A stretch of 7,262 bases of DNA, taken from NCBI GenBank assembly GCA_900554255.1, contig USGN01000060.1, forward strand, positions 1 to 7,262, given 5' to 3'. The notes under the pieces are model-generated. The model did no database searches and was not told the DNA's origin. It saw nothing but the letters and a program-made list of their open reading frames with translations. The position numbers and the translations under genes are program-made. Positions 1-5,753 of the stretch are shown here, piece by piece. Origin of the DNA: an uncultured Collinsella sp. Its GTDB lineage: Bacteria > Actinomycetota > Coriobacteriia > Coriobacteriales > Coriobacteriaceae. The first letter of the stretch is position 1, and each line of letters opens with the position of its first letter.

Positions 1-344
1 CCGCCGTTGTGGCCGACCTGGTGCTCAAGCGCGCCCGCGCCGTCTCTAACTGGGATATCGCCGGCAAGCGCCAGCTCAACTCCACGAGCGACACCAACCG
101 TTACTACATCATGCGCAACCGCGGTTATCTGGCACGCTACATGCAGATCTACGGCGACTACCACCCTATGCTGTTCCGTCTGGGCAACGTCGCGACCTTC
201 TGCAAGGAGTTCATTCGCCTGGCTGCCGTTGACAAGTGCTTTAAGACCGGTATTCCGGCGCTGCGCCGAGGCATGAAAGACGCCCGCAAGATCGTCAAGG
301 ATCCCAACTGGAAGCCCATGCCGCCCATGAAGGACACCGAGTAA
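1..344 (+). CDS. Glycosyltransferase family 2 protein, C-terminal fragment (5' partial)
   Basis: The reading frame is open from the left edge (first full codon at position 3) to the TAA at 342-344, giving about 113 residues of the C-terminus. The block reading N-R-Y-Y-I-M-R-N-R-G-Y-L-A-R-Y resembles the YY-x-x-RN segment near the C-terminus of rhamnosyltransferase-like family 2 glycosyltransferases, where it follows the catalytic GT-A domain. A basic, amphipathic stretch and a Lys/Pro-rich tail follow, as is usual in that family. The enzyme would transfer a sugar from a nucleotide donor during cell-surface polysaccharide synthesis at the inner face of the membrane. The nucleotide-binding and DXD parts lie outside the window, so the substrate cannot be told. 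GTG at 9 is an internal codon, not a convincing start, because no ribosome binding site precedes it. It converges on the next gene with 24 bp between stops, and I see no good terminator there. Confidence 0.65.
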   Translation, partial: AVVADLVLKRARAVSNWDIAGKRQLNSTSDTNRYYIMRNRGYLARYMQIYGDYHPMLFRLGNVATFCKEFIRLAAVDKCFKTGIPALRRGMKDARKIVKDPNWKPMPPMKDTE

Positions 345-368
345 CGGAAGCCGGAAACACCTCGGCGC

Positions 369-2165
369 TTAAAGCCGCTGGCACACCGTAGCCACATGCT
401 GCCCATCAAAACCGAACCCCCAGCGCATGCGACCCACGCCGGGGCGCGGCACACGGATTTCGTCGATGCCGTCGCGCTCTATGTCGAGTAGTGACTGCAC
501 GGCCAGCAATTCCAACCCTAGCGCATCCACATCGGGGTCATACATCAAGTTAATCGTTATCAGCGGGCGCTCGTCCAGCATGCCAATCGTGTCTGCTACG
601 TCGAACACAGCACCCGTAGGGAAAACCTGGATGTCCCAGCGACCCGCGCCACACTTTCGCCTCGAGGCAGGATTGGCATAGCCCGGCAAGCCAAAGCAGA
701 GCCCCTGCAAGAGCAGATGATATGGCAGCGGCGTATCTAGGTCGGTCTCACCGATTCCCGCATCACCCAGGATGCGGCTTAGCGCCCGCCTCACCGCATC
801 CTCATCCCCACGGCACAGCCCGTCGCGAAACGCATCGACGTCTCGAATGTCTTCGGCAGCGCACTCAAACCACTCAACAATCACTAGACGCAAGGCCTGT
901 CGAAGCTCGTTATTGGGCAATCGCAAAGCACGGAGGCGATCGCCATACTCTGGCTCCTCAGTCATATCCGTCGTGAGAAAACCGGACAGATACAGCGCTG
1001 TCCACATGCCATCGTCAGGCGAGACATCTGGCTCTGCAGTGCCCAAACAAAGCGGGACCTCAGCGCACCCATGGGCCTCGAGCAAATCAAAGAAGACCGA
1101 AAGGCGGTCGAGATTCCACCCGGCAACTATCCTACTCAGGCAATCGGCATATCCATACAGATCGGCACGCACAGGCGCCGTGCAGCCTCGGCCCAGAAAA
1201 CCGATCACACGCTCTGGACTCGAGCAATAGGCCCTGCCAAACCGATACCCCTCGAGCCATTCACGCGCATCATCAAGGTATTCCTCGCGCCCAGCATGAT
1301 TCAACAGAGCCTGGACCTCGGCATCCGAAAAGCCGAACCAACGGTCACACCAGGTCGAAAGCGGCGTCGTCAGACAATACGAGCAGCCATGCAAAGAAAG
1401 CGCCACTTCAGCAGGACGGGGACACTCCCCCATCAGACACGTCAGCCGCAACGAATCGCCCGCAGTGGCAATGGCCTCGAAAAGCACGCGATCAAATAGA
1501 TCCGCCGAATCGGCGCCGGAAGCGCCCCTCGCGCTCGCACGGCCCAACCACGCCGCGTCGTACCCATCAACGAGCAATACAACCTGCTCATCGCAGGCCA
1601 TCTCCAGCAGCTCTATGAGCACACCGAGCACCGAGTCAACCTCGTCCGCGCTCGCCACGCCGCGCGCGACGCGTTCGATGTGACGCACCTTATCTCGAGC
1701 TAAATCCGGAGCCCCCAAGAGCGCCAACAAGCGAGCGCACTCGCCCGAAAGGACATCGCGCACGACGCCGGCAACAGCGGGGCCACGCCTCGTAGCGCCA
1801 GAAAAGTCCAGCGATATCACCGGATAGCAAGCATACTCATCCCGATAACGCCCGCCGTCTGCATCCCAAATCTGAGCATCGGCAAACGAGCTCCGACCGG
1901 CGCGACCGACCGCAGGACGCTCCAGAAAAGCCCTGAGCATCGACAAGTTCATGCTCTTGCCAAAACCCTCGGGTCGACAGCACACCACAACGGACGCGTC
2001 GCAGTCCAACGCATCGGCAATAAACATGGTCTTGTCGACCAGCGTGCAGCAACCAAGAGCCTCCGCATAGTCGTGCATGCCAATGGGCAAAACTGCATCG
2101 TCGACACAGCCAATCAAACGCACGTCAAAGCCGGCAGCACAACCATTATTTGCCTGTTCAGACAC
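369..2165 (-). CDS. AAA-ATPase-like protein with degenerate PD-(D/E)XK (DUF1703-type) C-terminus
   Basis: This is a 598-residue protein from the GTG at 2165, which is preceded by AGGGGG (2180-2175, 9 nt away). TTG at 2168 is an equally spaced alternative. The frame stays open up to a TTG at 2297, but that extension has no ribosome binding site and precedes the family's usual LPIG start region. Motifs in order are L-P-I-G (26-29), V-D-K-T (43-46), a Walker A-like R-P-E-G-F-G-K-S followed by MNLSML (64-77), and V-V-L-L-V-D-G-Y-D (195-203). The C-terminal segment has G-R-W-D-I (508-512) and W-G-F-G-F-D-G (582-588), the landmarks of the DUF1703 nuclease-like domain. Family members usually have DEYD at the Walker B site and an E-x-K pair after GRxDI. 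Here they read DGYD, and N539/M541 sit in the E-x-K positions. ATP hydrolysis and nuclease activity are therefore doubtful. The biological role of the family is unknown. A TACAAT hexamer about 34 nt upstream of the GTG is a possible -10, but with a poor -35. Confidence 0.8.
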   Translation of the reverse strand: MSEQANNGCAAGFDVRLIGCVDDAVLPIGMHDYAEALGCCTLVDKTMFIADALDCDASVVVCCRPEGFGKSMNLSMLRAFLERPAVGRAGRSSFADAQIWDADGGRYRDEYACYPVISLDFSGATRRGPAVAGVVRDVLSGECARLLALLGAPDLARDKVRHIERVARGVASADEVDSVLGVLIELLEMACDEQVVLLVDGYDAAWLGRASARGASGADSADLFDRVLFEAIATAGDSLRLTCLMGECPRPAEVALSLHGCSYCLTTPLSTWCDRWFGFSDAEVQALLNHAGREEYLDDAREWLEGYRFGRAYCSSPERVIGFLGRGCTAPVRADLYGYADCLSRIVAGWNLDRLSVFFDLLEAHGCAEVPLCLGTAEPDVSPDDGMWTALYLSGFLTTDMTEEPEYGDRLRALRLPNNELRQALRLVIVEWFECAAEDIRDVDAFRDGLCRGDEDAVRRALSRILGDAGIGETDLDTPLPYHLLLQGLCFGLPGYANPASRRKCGAGRWDIQVFPTGAVFDVADTIGMLDERPLITINLMYDPDVDALGLELLAVQSLLDIERDGIDEIRVPRPGVGRMRWGFGFDGQHVATVCQRL

Positions 2166-2294
2166 CAAAACGTTCCCCCTAAATCGCAGCACGACGCCAA
2201 TTGTAATGACCGCCTCGCGCGTACCGACGACGCCGCGCGAACATATCGGGCAACGGTAGCAACAAGAGGTATGAGGGGGCATAACTAATCGTTG

Positions 2295-2335
2295 CACAAC
2301 AAAACGGGGCCCAATGTATTCGCACCGGACCCCGT
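2295..2335 (-). terminator. Intrinsic terminator after the wall-anchored lysozyme-like gene
   Basis: Read on the minus strand, ACGGGGTCC (2335-2327) pairs with GGGCCCCGT (2312-2304). This gives a nine-pair GC-rich stem with one T-G wobble and a 14-nt loop. It is followed directly by TTTTGTTGT. The stem starts 32 nt after the stop codon of the upstream minus-strand gene. This fits a Rho-independent terminator and separates that gene from the AAA-ATPase-like gene. The opposite strand lacks a following T tract, so it is probably one-directional. Confidence 0.8.
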
Positions 2336-2367
2336 CCCAACTCTTTAGTTATCTAGCAACCAAGAGG

Positions 2368-4146
2368 CTACTCCTCCGAGCCGTCCTCCCCAGAAGCTTT
2401 CTTCTGCTGATCGAGCTTATGCTTACCACTTACGATAGACGTAGCGCCCAGTGTGGCCAAGCTTGCACTGGCAAGGCTCGCCATAACGATAAGGTCGCCC
2501 GTCTTGGGCATGTTACCGCCAGATGACTTGGTCGTTGTAGTCGTCGTGGTTGTAGTGGTCACCGTCTTGGAGTCATTTTGCTCTTGGGCCTGGTTGTCAG
2601 CACCGCTCTTGTCGTCGTCTTCGGGCTGTTTCTTTTCGCCCTCGGTCTTGCTCTCGTCCTTCTTCTGAGCAGATTTGTCGTCCTTCTCCTCAGAGCTAGA
2701 ACCCTTATCAGATTCGGTCTTCTCGGAAGCCTTGTCCTTGGAGTCGCCCTTTGCGGCCTCGGTCTTTTCCGTGGAAACCTGATCAGAGTTGTCCTTGTTC
2801 TGGGCCGAGCCGTTATTGACGCCAGCCATCAGCGAAGAACCCAGCGTAGAACCAAGCTGCTCGGAGAAAGAAGGCTTGTTGTCCGGCGAAGCAACGGGAG
2901 CGTCCGGCGCCTTATTCGAGTCGTCCTTGGAAGCATCGGAATCAGGGGTTGCGTCAGAGCCGGAGCCGTTGTTAGAGCCGGTGTCAACGGACGAATCGCT
3001 CGAGCCGGTAGATGAGTTAGAGGTGTCAGCGCCGGTCGAACCAGAAGCGTCGCTGTCCGTATTGCCGGCAGAGCTTGAAGACGAATCGCCCGCAGCAGAG
3101 CCGTTCGAATTGGAGCCGTTCGAGGTAGAGCCGTCGTTGGTAGTGCCACCAGCCGAGCCATTACCGTCAGCATCGGTCGAGGGCGTATCCATCCTGTCAT
3201 CGTTGGGATCGTCACTCGAGTCGTCATTCGAATCAGGTGTCGGCGAGGGCGCCGGTGTGGGCTCGGGCTGCACGGGCGTCGCAGCGGCTGCCTCGTCCTC
3301 GGCGATATAAGCCAAGCAGTCCTTCAGCTCATTCTTATAACGATTCTTCCAGCCCTCATGATACTGGGGCTGGCTCGAATACTTGGTCGCCACGTTATTG
3401 ACCACGCTGTTGGAGAGCGCCGTCACAAACTCGCGGTCGGACATATCATTGGAAAGATTCGCCCAGCGGAAAAAGTCCCTGCAGCCACCGGTGCCGCACA
3501 TGTTGGTAATGCTCCACACCATGCCCTTGACGCAATCGGCGCGGCCCGAAATATCAATACCCAGGCCGCTCTTGAGCCACGCCTCGGTCACCGCATAGTA
3601 CGAGTTGTACGCATACGCATCTTGAAGTGCTGAGAACTCAACAGGATCGGTGTTGTACGCACCTTGGAAGGCATCCTGCGCGATATGGCCCAGCTCGGTG
3701 AGCTGGCCGTTCTCGTACATGACATTACTCGTGTTGGAAATCTCGCTGCCGCGATCAATCGCATCCTTGAGCATGCTGTATTTTTCGGGGTTGTAGTTGT
3801 AGGCCTGCTTCATAAACGGAATGAGCGACCAACGACGGTCGAACTGGTAATAACCCAGCGCGTTATAGCCGTCACCGTACGAAAAGCCCTGGTTGTAGTT
3901 GCCATGGCTCTCGTACTTGGTAAAGTACTTCATCTCGGGAGTCACGTTGACAAACGAAACGCCCTGGACCGACCTCAGTACGCCCGAGAAGGACTGCTGG
4001 GTGTAGAGACCCTTATCGATATCGGTGGCATCCGAGGCAACGCCCGGCGTGGGCTCCTCGGCAGCAGCGGGTGCCGGCGCGGAAATGGCGCCAAACGAAA
4101 GCGCCAGCGTCAGGCCCGCAACAATCGCGGAATGCTTGGGTTGCAT
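2368..4146 (-). CDS. Secreted LPXTG-type wall-anchored protein with lysozyme-like domain
   Basis: This is a 592-residue protein. The ATG at 4146 is preceded by GGGAGGAT (4156-4149 region) and begins a signal peptide: K4, H5, a hydrophobic core at 7-22 and an A-P-A-A-A cut site near residue 29. An upstream in-frame ATG at 4251 would place non-signal sequence first and is rejected. Residues about 70-285 form a lysozyme-like domain. The stretch Y-E-S-H-G-N (78-83), then L-G-Y-Y-Q-F (97-102), resembles the E-S-x-G...G-x-Y-Q pattern of VgrG3-C-terminal/phage-lysozyme-type muramidases. E79 is the candidate catalytic acid. Four cysteines (205, 217, 222, 277) could form disulphides. Next come a Pro/Thr stretch, a Ser/Asp/Asn/Gly-rich linker, a Lys/Glu/Asp-rich polyampholyte segment and ten consecutive threonines (530-539). 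MPKTG (546-550), a hydrophobic span (551-573) and a basic KHK tail form a sortase signal. It probably remodels or attacks peptidoglycan from the cell surface; the activity is inferred. Confidence 0.82.
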   Translation of the reverse strand: MQPKHSAIVAGLTLALSFGAISAPAPAAAEEPTPGVASDATDIDKGLYTQQSFSGVLRSVQGVSFVNVTPEMKYFTKYESHGNYNQGFSYGDGYNALGYYQFDRRWSLIPFMKQAYNYNPEKYSMLKDAIDRGSEISNTSNVMYENGQLTELGHIAQDAFQGAYNTDPVEFSALQDAYAYNSYYAVTEAWLKSGLGIDISGRADCVKGMVWSITNMCGTGGCRDFFRWANLSNDMSDREFVTALSNSVVNNVATKYSSQPQYHEGWKNRYKNELKDCLAYIAEDEAAAATPVQPEPTPAPSPTPDSNDDSSDDPNDDRMDTPSTDADGNGSAGGTTNDGSTSNGSNSNGSAAGDSSSSSAGNTDSDASGSTGADTSNSSTGSSDSSVDTGSNNGSGSDATPDSDASKDDSNKAPDAPVASPDNKPSFSEQLGSTLGSSLMAGVNNGSAQNKDNSDQVSTEKTEAAKGDSKDKASEKTESDKGSSSEEKDDKSAQKKDESKTEGEKKQPEDDDKSGADNQAQEQNDSKTVTTTTTTTTTTKSSGGNMPKTGDLIVMASLASASLATLGATSIVSGKHKLDQQKKASGEDGSEE

Positions 4147-4215
4147 ACATCCTCCCTGCATTGGTGTGGTTAAAGTGCAGTTTGCAAAGATAGAAATAAG
4201 TATTGCAGCTCGCCC

Positions 4216-4231
4216 GTTGTTGCACAACAAC
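4216..4231. promoter_or_regulatory. 16-bp dyad upstream of the wall-anchored protein gene
   Basis: GTTGTTG (4216-4222) and CAACAAC (4225-4231) form perfect 7-bp arms around a 2-nt centre. The dyad lies 69 bp upstream of the ATG at 4146. It is not followed by a T tract on either strand, so it is more likely a protein-binding site than a terminator. On the minus strand, TTGTGC within it lies 18 nt before ATACTT, a weak possible -35/-10 pair. No better promoter is visible in the 138 bp between the regulator's stop and this gene. Transcription may also read through from the regulator, since no terminator is visible after its stop codon. Confidence 0.35.
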
Positions 4232-4284
4232 CCCTCGGTAAACGGCAACAACCCTCCGCGAAATCTTAAGGAATTGCGCTCAAC

Positions 4285-4716
4285 CTACAGCTTAATGTCA
4301 AAGTTGATCTCGGGGACGGCAGCTAGGTCTGCCAACGTCACGCCGTCGACGTACTTTTCAATCACGTCGTCCAGACCACGCCAGAACTTGACGGTGGAAC
4401 ACAGGTCACTGCGGGCGCAGCTGTTATCGATGCCGTCGCACGCCACCGGGGCAGTGCTGCCCTCGACGGCGCGCAGGATGTCGCCGGCACGAACCTCGGC
4501 CGGGTCCTTGGCCATCATGTAGCCACCGCCCTTGCCGCGCACGCTCTTAAGCAGGTCCGCCTTCATAAGCGGACGAACCAGCTGCTCCAGATACTTTTGC
4601 GAGATATGCTCGCGGTCGGCAACCTCGCGCAGGGCAATCTTGCCCTCGGCGTCGCCCAGCGCCGCGATATAGATCATTAGCCGGAGGGCATAGCGGCCCT
4701 TGGAAGAAATGAGCAT
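4285..4716 (-). CDS. Rrf2 family transcriptional regulator, IscR-type
   Basis: This is a 143-residue protein, the usual Rrf2 length. The ATG at 4716 is preceded by GGGAGGGTAGGT and starts the family's typical M-L-I-S-S-K-G-R-Y-A-L-R segment. A longer frame back to 4794 lacks this support. Residues 1-60 form the winged helix-turn-helix: I-A-L-R-E-V-A (27-33), then I-S-Q-K-Y-L-E-Q-L (38-46). The R-G-K-G-G-G-Y (60-66) wing follows. Three cysteines, C93, C100 and C106, have a C-x6-C-x5-C spacing close to the C-x5-C-x5-C cluster ligands of IscR, so binding of a [2Fe-2S] or similar cluster is likely. Transcribed divergently from sufCBD, it most likely represses or tunes that operon according to Fe-S cluster supply and may regulate itself. 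It could instead sense nitric oxide or redox state, as NsrR or RsrR do. The symbols iscR or sufR would be plausible but are not assigned. Confidence 0.9.
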   Translation of the reverse strand: MLISSKGRYALRLMIYIAALGDAEGKIALREVADREHISQKYLEQLVRPLMKADLLKSVRGKGGGYMMAKDPAEVRAGDILRAVEGSTAPVACDGIDNSCARSDLCSTVKFWRGLDDVIEKYVDGVTLADLAAVPEINFDIKL

Positions 4717-4736
4717 ACCTACCCTCCCATCGCATC

Positions 4737-4767
4737 TGGGACAACATAACCAGGTTTGTTTGTCCCA
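4737..4767. repeat. 31-bp dyad element, copy 1 (candidate operator)
   Basis: The outer arms TGGGACAA (4737-4744) and TTGTCCCA (4760-4767) are perfect inverted repeats. AACC-A-GGTT (4748-4756) sits exactly at the centre, so the symmetry runs through the whole element. It ends 20 bp upstream of the regulator's start codon and matches copy 2 at 24 of 31 positions. In RNA it would also form an 8-bp hairpin just ahead of the ribosome binding site, so a transcript-level role is possible. Confidence 0.7.
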
Positions 4768-4780
4768 AATCTTAAGTAAG

Positions 4781-4811
4781 TGGGACAAACACAACAGGTT
4801 ATTTTGTCCCA
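4781..4811. repeat. 31-bp dyad element, copy 2 (candidate operator)
   Basis: The outer arms TGGGACAAA (4781-4789) and TTTGTCCCA (4803-4811) are perfect 9-bp inverted repeats. The centre keeps CAGGTT, as in copy 1, though its inner dyad has one mismatch. It lies 13 bp from copy 1 in the same orientation, with 44 bp centre to centre, about four helical turns. The 13-bp spacer holds a minus-strand TAAGAT (4774-4769), a possible -10 for the regulator gene with a poor -35, so the two copies may flank its promoter. Confidence 0.7.
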
Positions 4812-4832
4812 GAATTTGAAAAGTCGAGTGGA

Positions 4833-4856
4833 TTAGTCGGGTTTTCCCTTGACTAA
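4833..4856. promoter_or_regulatory. TTAGTC/GACTAA dyad at the suf promoter, candidate Rrf2/IscR site
   Basis: TTAGTC (4833-4838) and GACTAA (4851-4856) are perfect inverted arms 12 bp apart, with GGG-TTTT-CCC inside. TAGTCGG and TTGACTA each fit the half-site pattern of IscR type 1 sites (YAGTCRR and YYGACTR), but their order is reversed relative to the E. coli arrangement. A further near-copy, AGTCGAGT (4822-4829), repeats AGTCGGGT (4835-4842) 13 bp away. The right arm overlaps the probable -35 box of sufC, so a bound repressor there would block polymerase. Assignment to the neighbouring regulator is inference. Confidence 0.5.
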
Positions 4857-4876
4857 CGCCGAACCCATAGTAACTT
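4849..4876 (+). promoter_or_regulatory. Putative sufCBD promoter
   Basis: TTGACT (4849-4854) matches the sigma-70-type -35 consensus at five of six positions. At a 16-bp spacing lies TAACTT (4871-4876), a weak -10 with three matches. The weak -10 is compatible with a regulated promoter, but the exact -10 is uncertain. It would give a leader of roughly 60 nt before the ATG at 4941. Confidence 0.4.
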
Positions 4877-4940
4877 TATTCCGAGAAGATTCCTAGGGTT
4901 TAGTACACCTATGAATACACCATATACAGAGAGGGACAGC

Positions 4941-5741
4941 ATGAGCGCAAATCCGCTGCTTTCCATCGAAGGTCTGACCGCCTCCGTGGACGAGAAGACC
5001 ATCCTTCACAACGTCAACCTCAACGTCGCCGCCGGCGAGACCCACGTGCTGATGGGACCCAACGGCGCCGGCAAGTCCACCCTCGGCCACCTGGTCATGG
5101 GCGACCCCGTCTACACGGTCAACGACGGCCGCATCGTCTTTGACGGCCAGGACATCACCGAGCTCACCACCGACAAGCGCTCGCGCGCCGGCCTGTTCCT
5201 GAGCTTCCAGGCCCCGGTCGAGATTCCGGGCGTGCCGCTGTCGAGCTTTTTGCGCGCCAGCATCGCCGGCCGCCCCGGCCTGGAGATGAAGGGCAAGGAG
5301 TTCCGCCGTCGCGTCAAGGAGCTCGCGGCCGAGCTCAACATGGACACCGCCTACCTCAACCGCGAGCTGGGCGTGGGCTTCTCGGGCGGCGAGAAGAAGA
5401 AGGTCGAGATGCTCCAGCTCCTGCTGCTGCAGCCCAAGCTCGCCATCCTGGACGAAACCGACTCCGGCCTGGACGTCGACGCCCTGTCCACCGTCAGCCA
5501 CGGCATGGACGCCTACCGCAAGAGCTGCGACGGCTCCATGCTCATCATCACACACAACACGCGCATCCTGGAGCACCTGGATGTCGACCGCGTCCACGTT
5601 ATGGTCAAGGGCCACATCGTGCGTGAGGACGACGCCTCGCTGATCCCCTGGATCGACAAGAACGGCTTTGAGACCTTCGAGCGCGAGGCCGCCGAACAGC
5701 GCGCCCAGGCCGAGACCGCCGCTGCCGAGCAGCAGGCGTAA
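4941..5741 (+). CDS. sufC: Fe-S cluster assembly ATPase SufC
   Basis: SufC is the ABC-type ATPase of the cytosolic SufBCD scaffold; its ATP-driven dimerisation reshapes SufB-SufD so that an Fe-S cluster can be built. The 266-residue product has Walker A G-P-N-G-A-G-K-S-T (39-47), Q-loop Q90 in S-F-Q-A-P-V-E-I-P-G, the SufC-type signature F-S-G-G-E-K-K-K (147-154), Walker B L-A-I-L-D-E-T-D-S-G-L-D (167-178) and H-loop H205 in I-I-T-H-N. All ATPase residues are intact. The ATG at 4941 is chosen because GAGGG lies 5 nt upstream and the next residues match the family start; the in-frame ATG at 4911 has no close ribosome binding site. Compared with E. coli SufC (about 248 residues) it carries an extra Ala/Glu/Gln-rich tail after about residue 245. 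It is first in the operon, 12 nt before sufB. Confidence 0.97.
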   Translation: MSANPLLSIEGLTASVDEKTILHNVNLNVAAGETHVLMGPNGAGKSTLGHLVMGDPVYTVNDGRIVFDGQDITELTTDKRSRAGLFLSFQAPVEIPGVPLSSFLRASIAGRPGLEMKGKEFRRRVKELAAELNMDTAYLNRELGVGFSGGEKKKVEMLQLLLLQPKLAILDETDSGLDVDALSTVSHGMDAYRKSCDGSMLIITHNTRILEHLDVDRVHVMVKGHIVREDDASLIPWIDKNGFETFEREAAEQRAQAETAAAEQQA

Positions 5742-5753
5742 AGGGGCGACGCA

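Noticed and set aside
345..368. Possible bidirectional terminator between the convergent glycosyltransferase and AAA-ATPase-like genes
   Set aside because: Only a 5-bp CCGAG/CTCGG pairing with a long loop and no T tract can be drawn.
2166..2297. N-terminal extension of the AAA-ATPase-like protein with a C-C-Y-R-C-P-I-C cysteine cluster resembling a zinc ribbon
   Set aside because: The TTG at 2297 and the ATG at 2282 have no ribosome binding site, whereas the GTG at 2165 has AGGGGG upstream. The family normally starts near the LPIG motif.
2789..3310. 173-codon open frame on the plus strand, Glu/Pro/Ser-rich
   Set aside because: It is the antisense image of the Ser/Asp/Gly linker of the wall-anchored protein and has no independent support.
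4261..4776. 10-mer AAATCTTAAG present at 4261-4270 and 4767-4776, both near the regulator gene
   Set aside because: Several chance 10-mer pairs are expected in a window of this size, and the flanks do not match.
4911..4940. Upstream ATG for sufC at 4911
   Set aside because: It has no close ribosome binding site and would add ten non-family residues. The ATG at 4941 has GAGGG 5 nt upstream and matches the family start.
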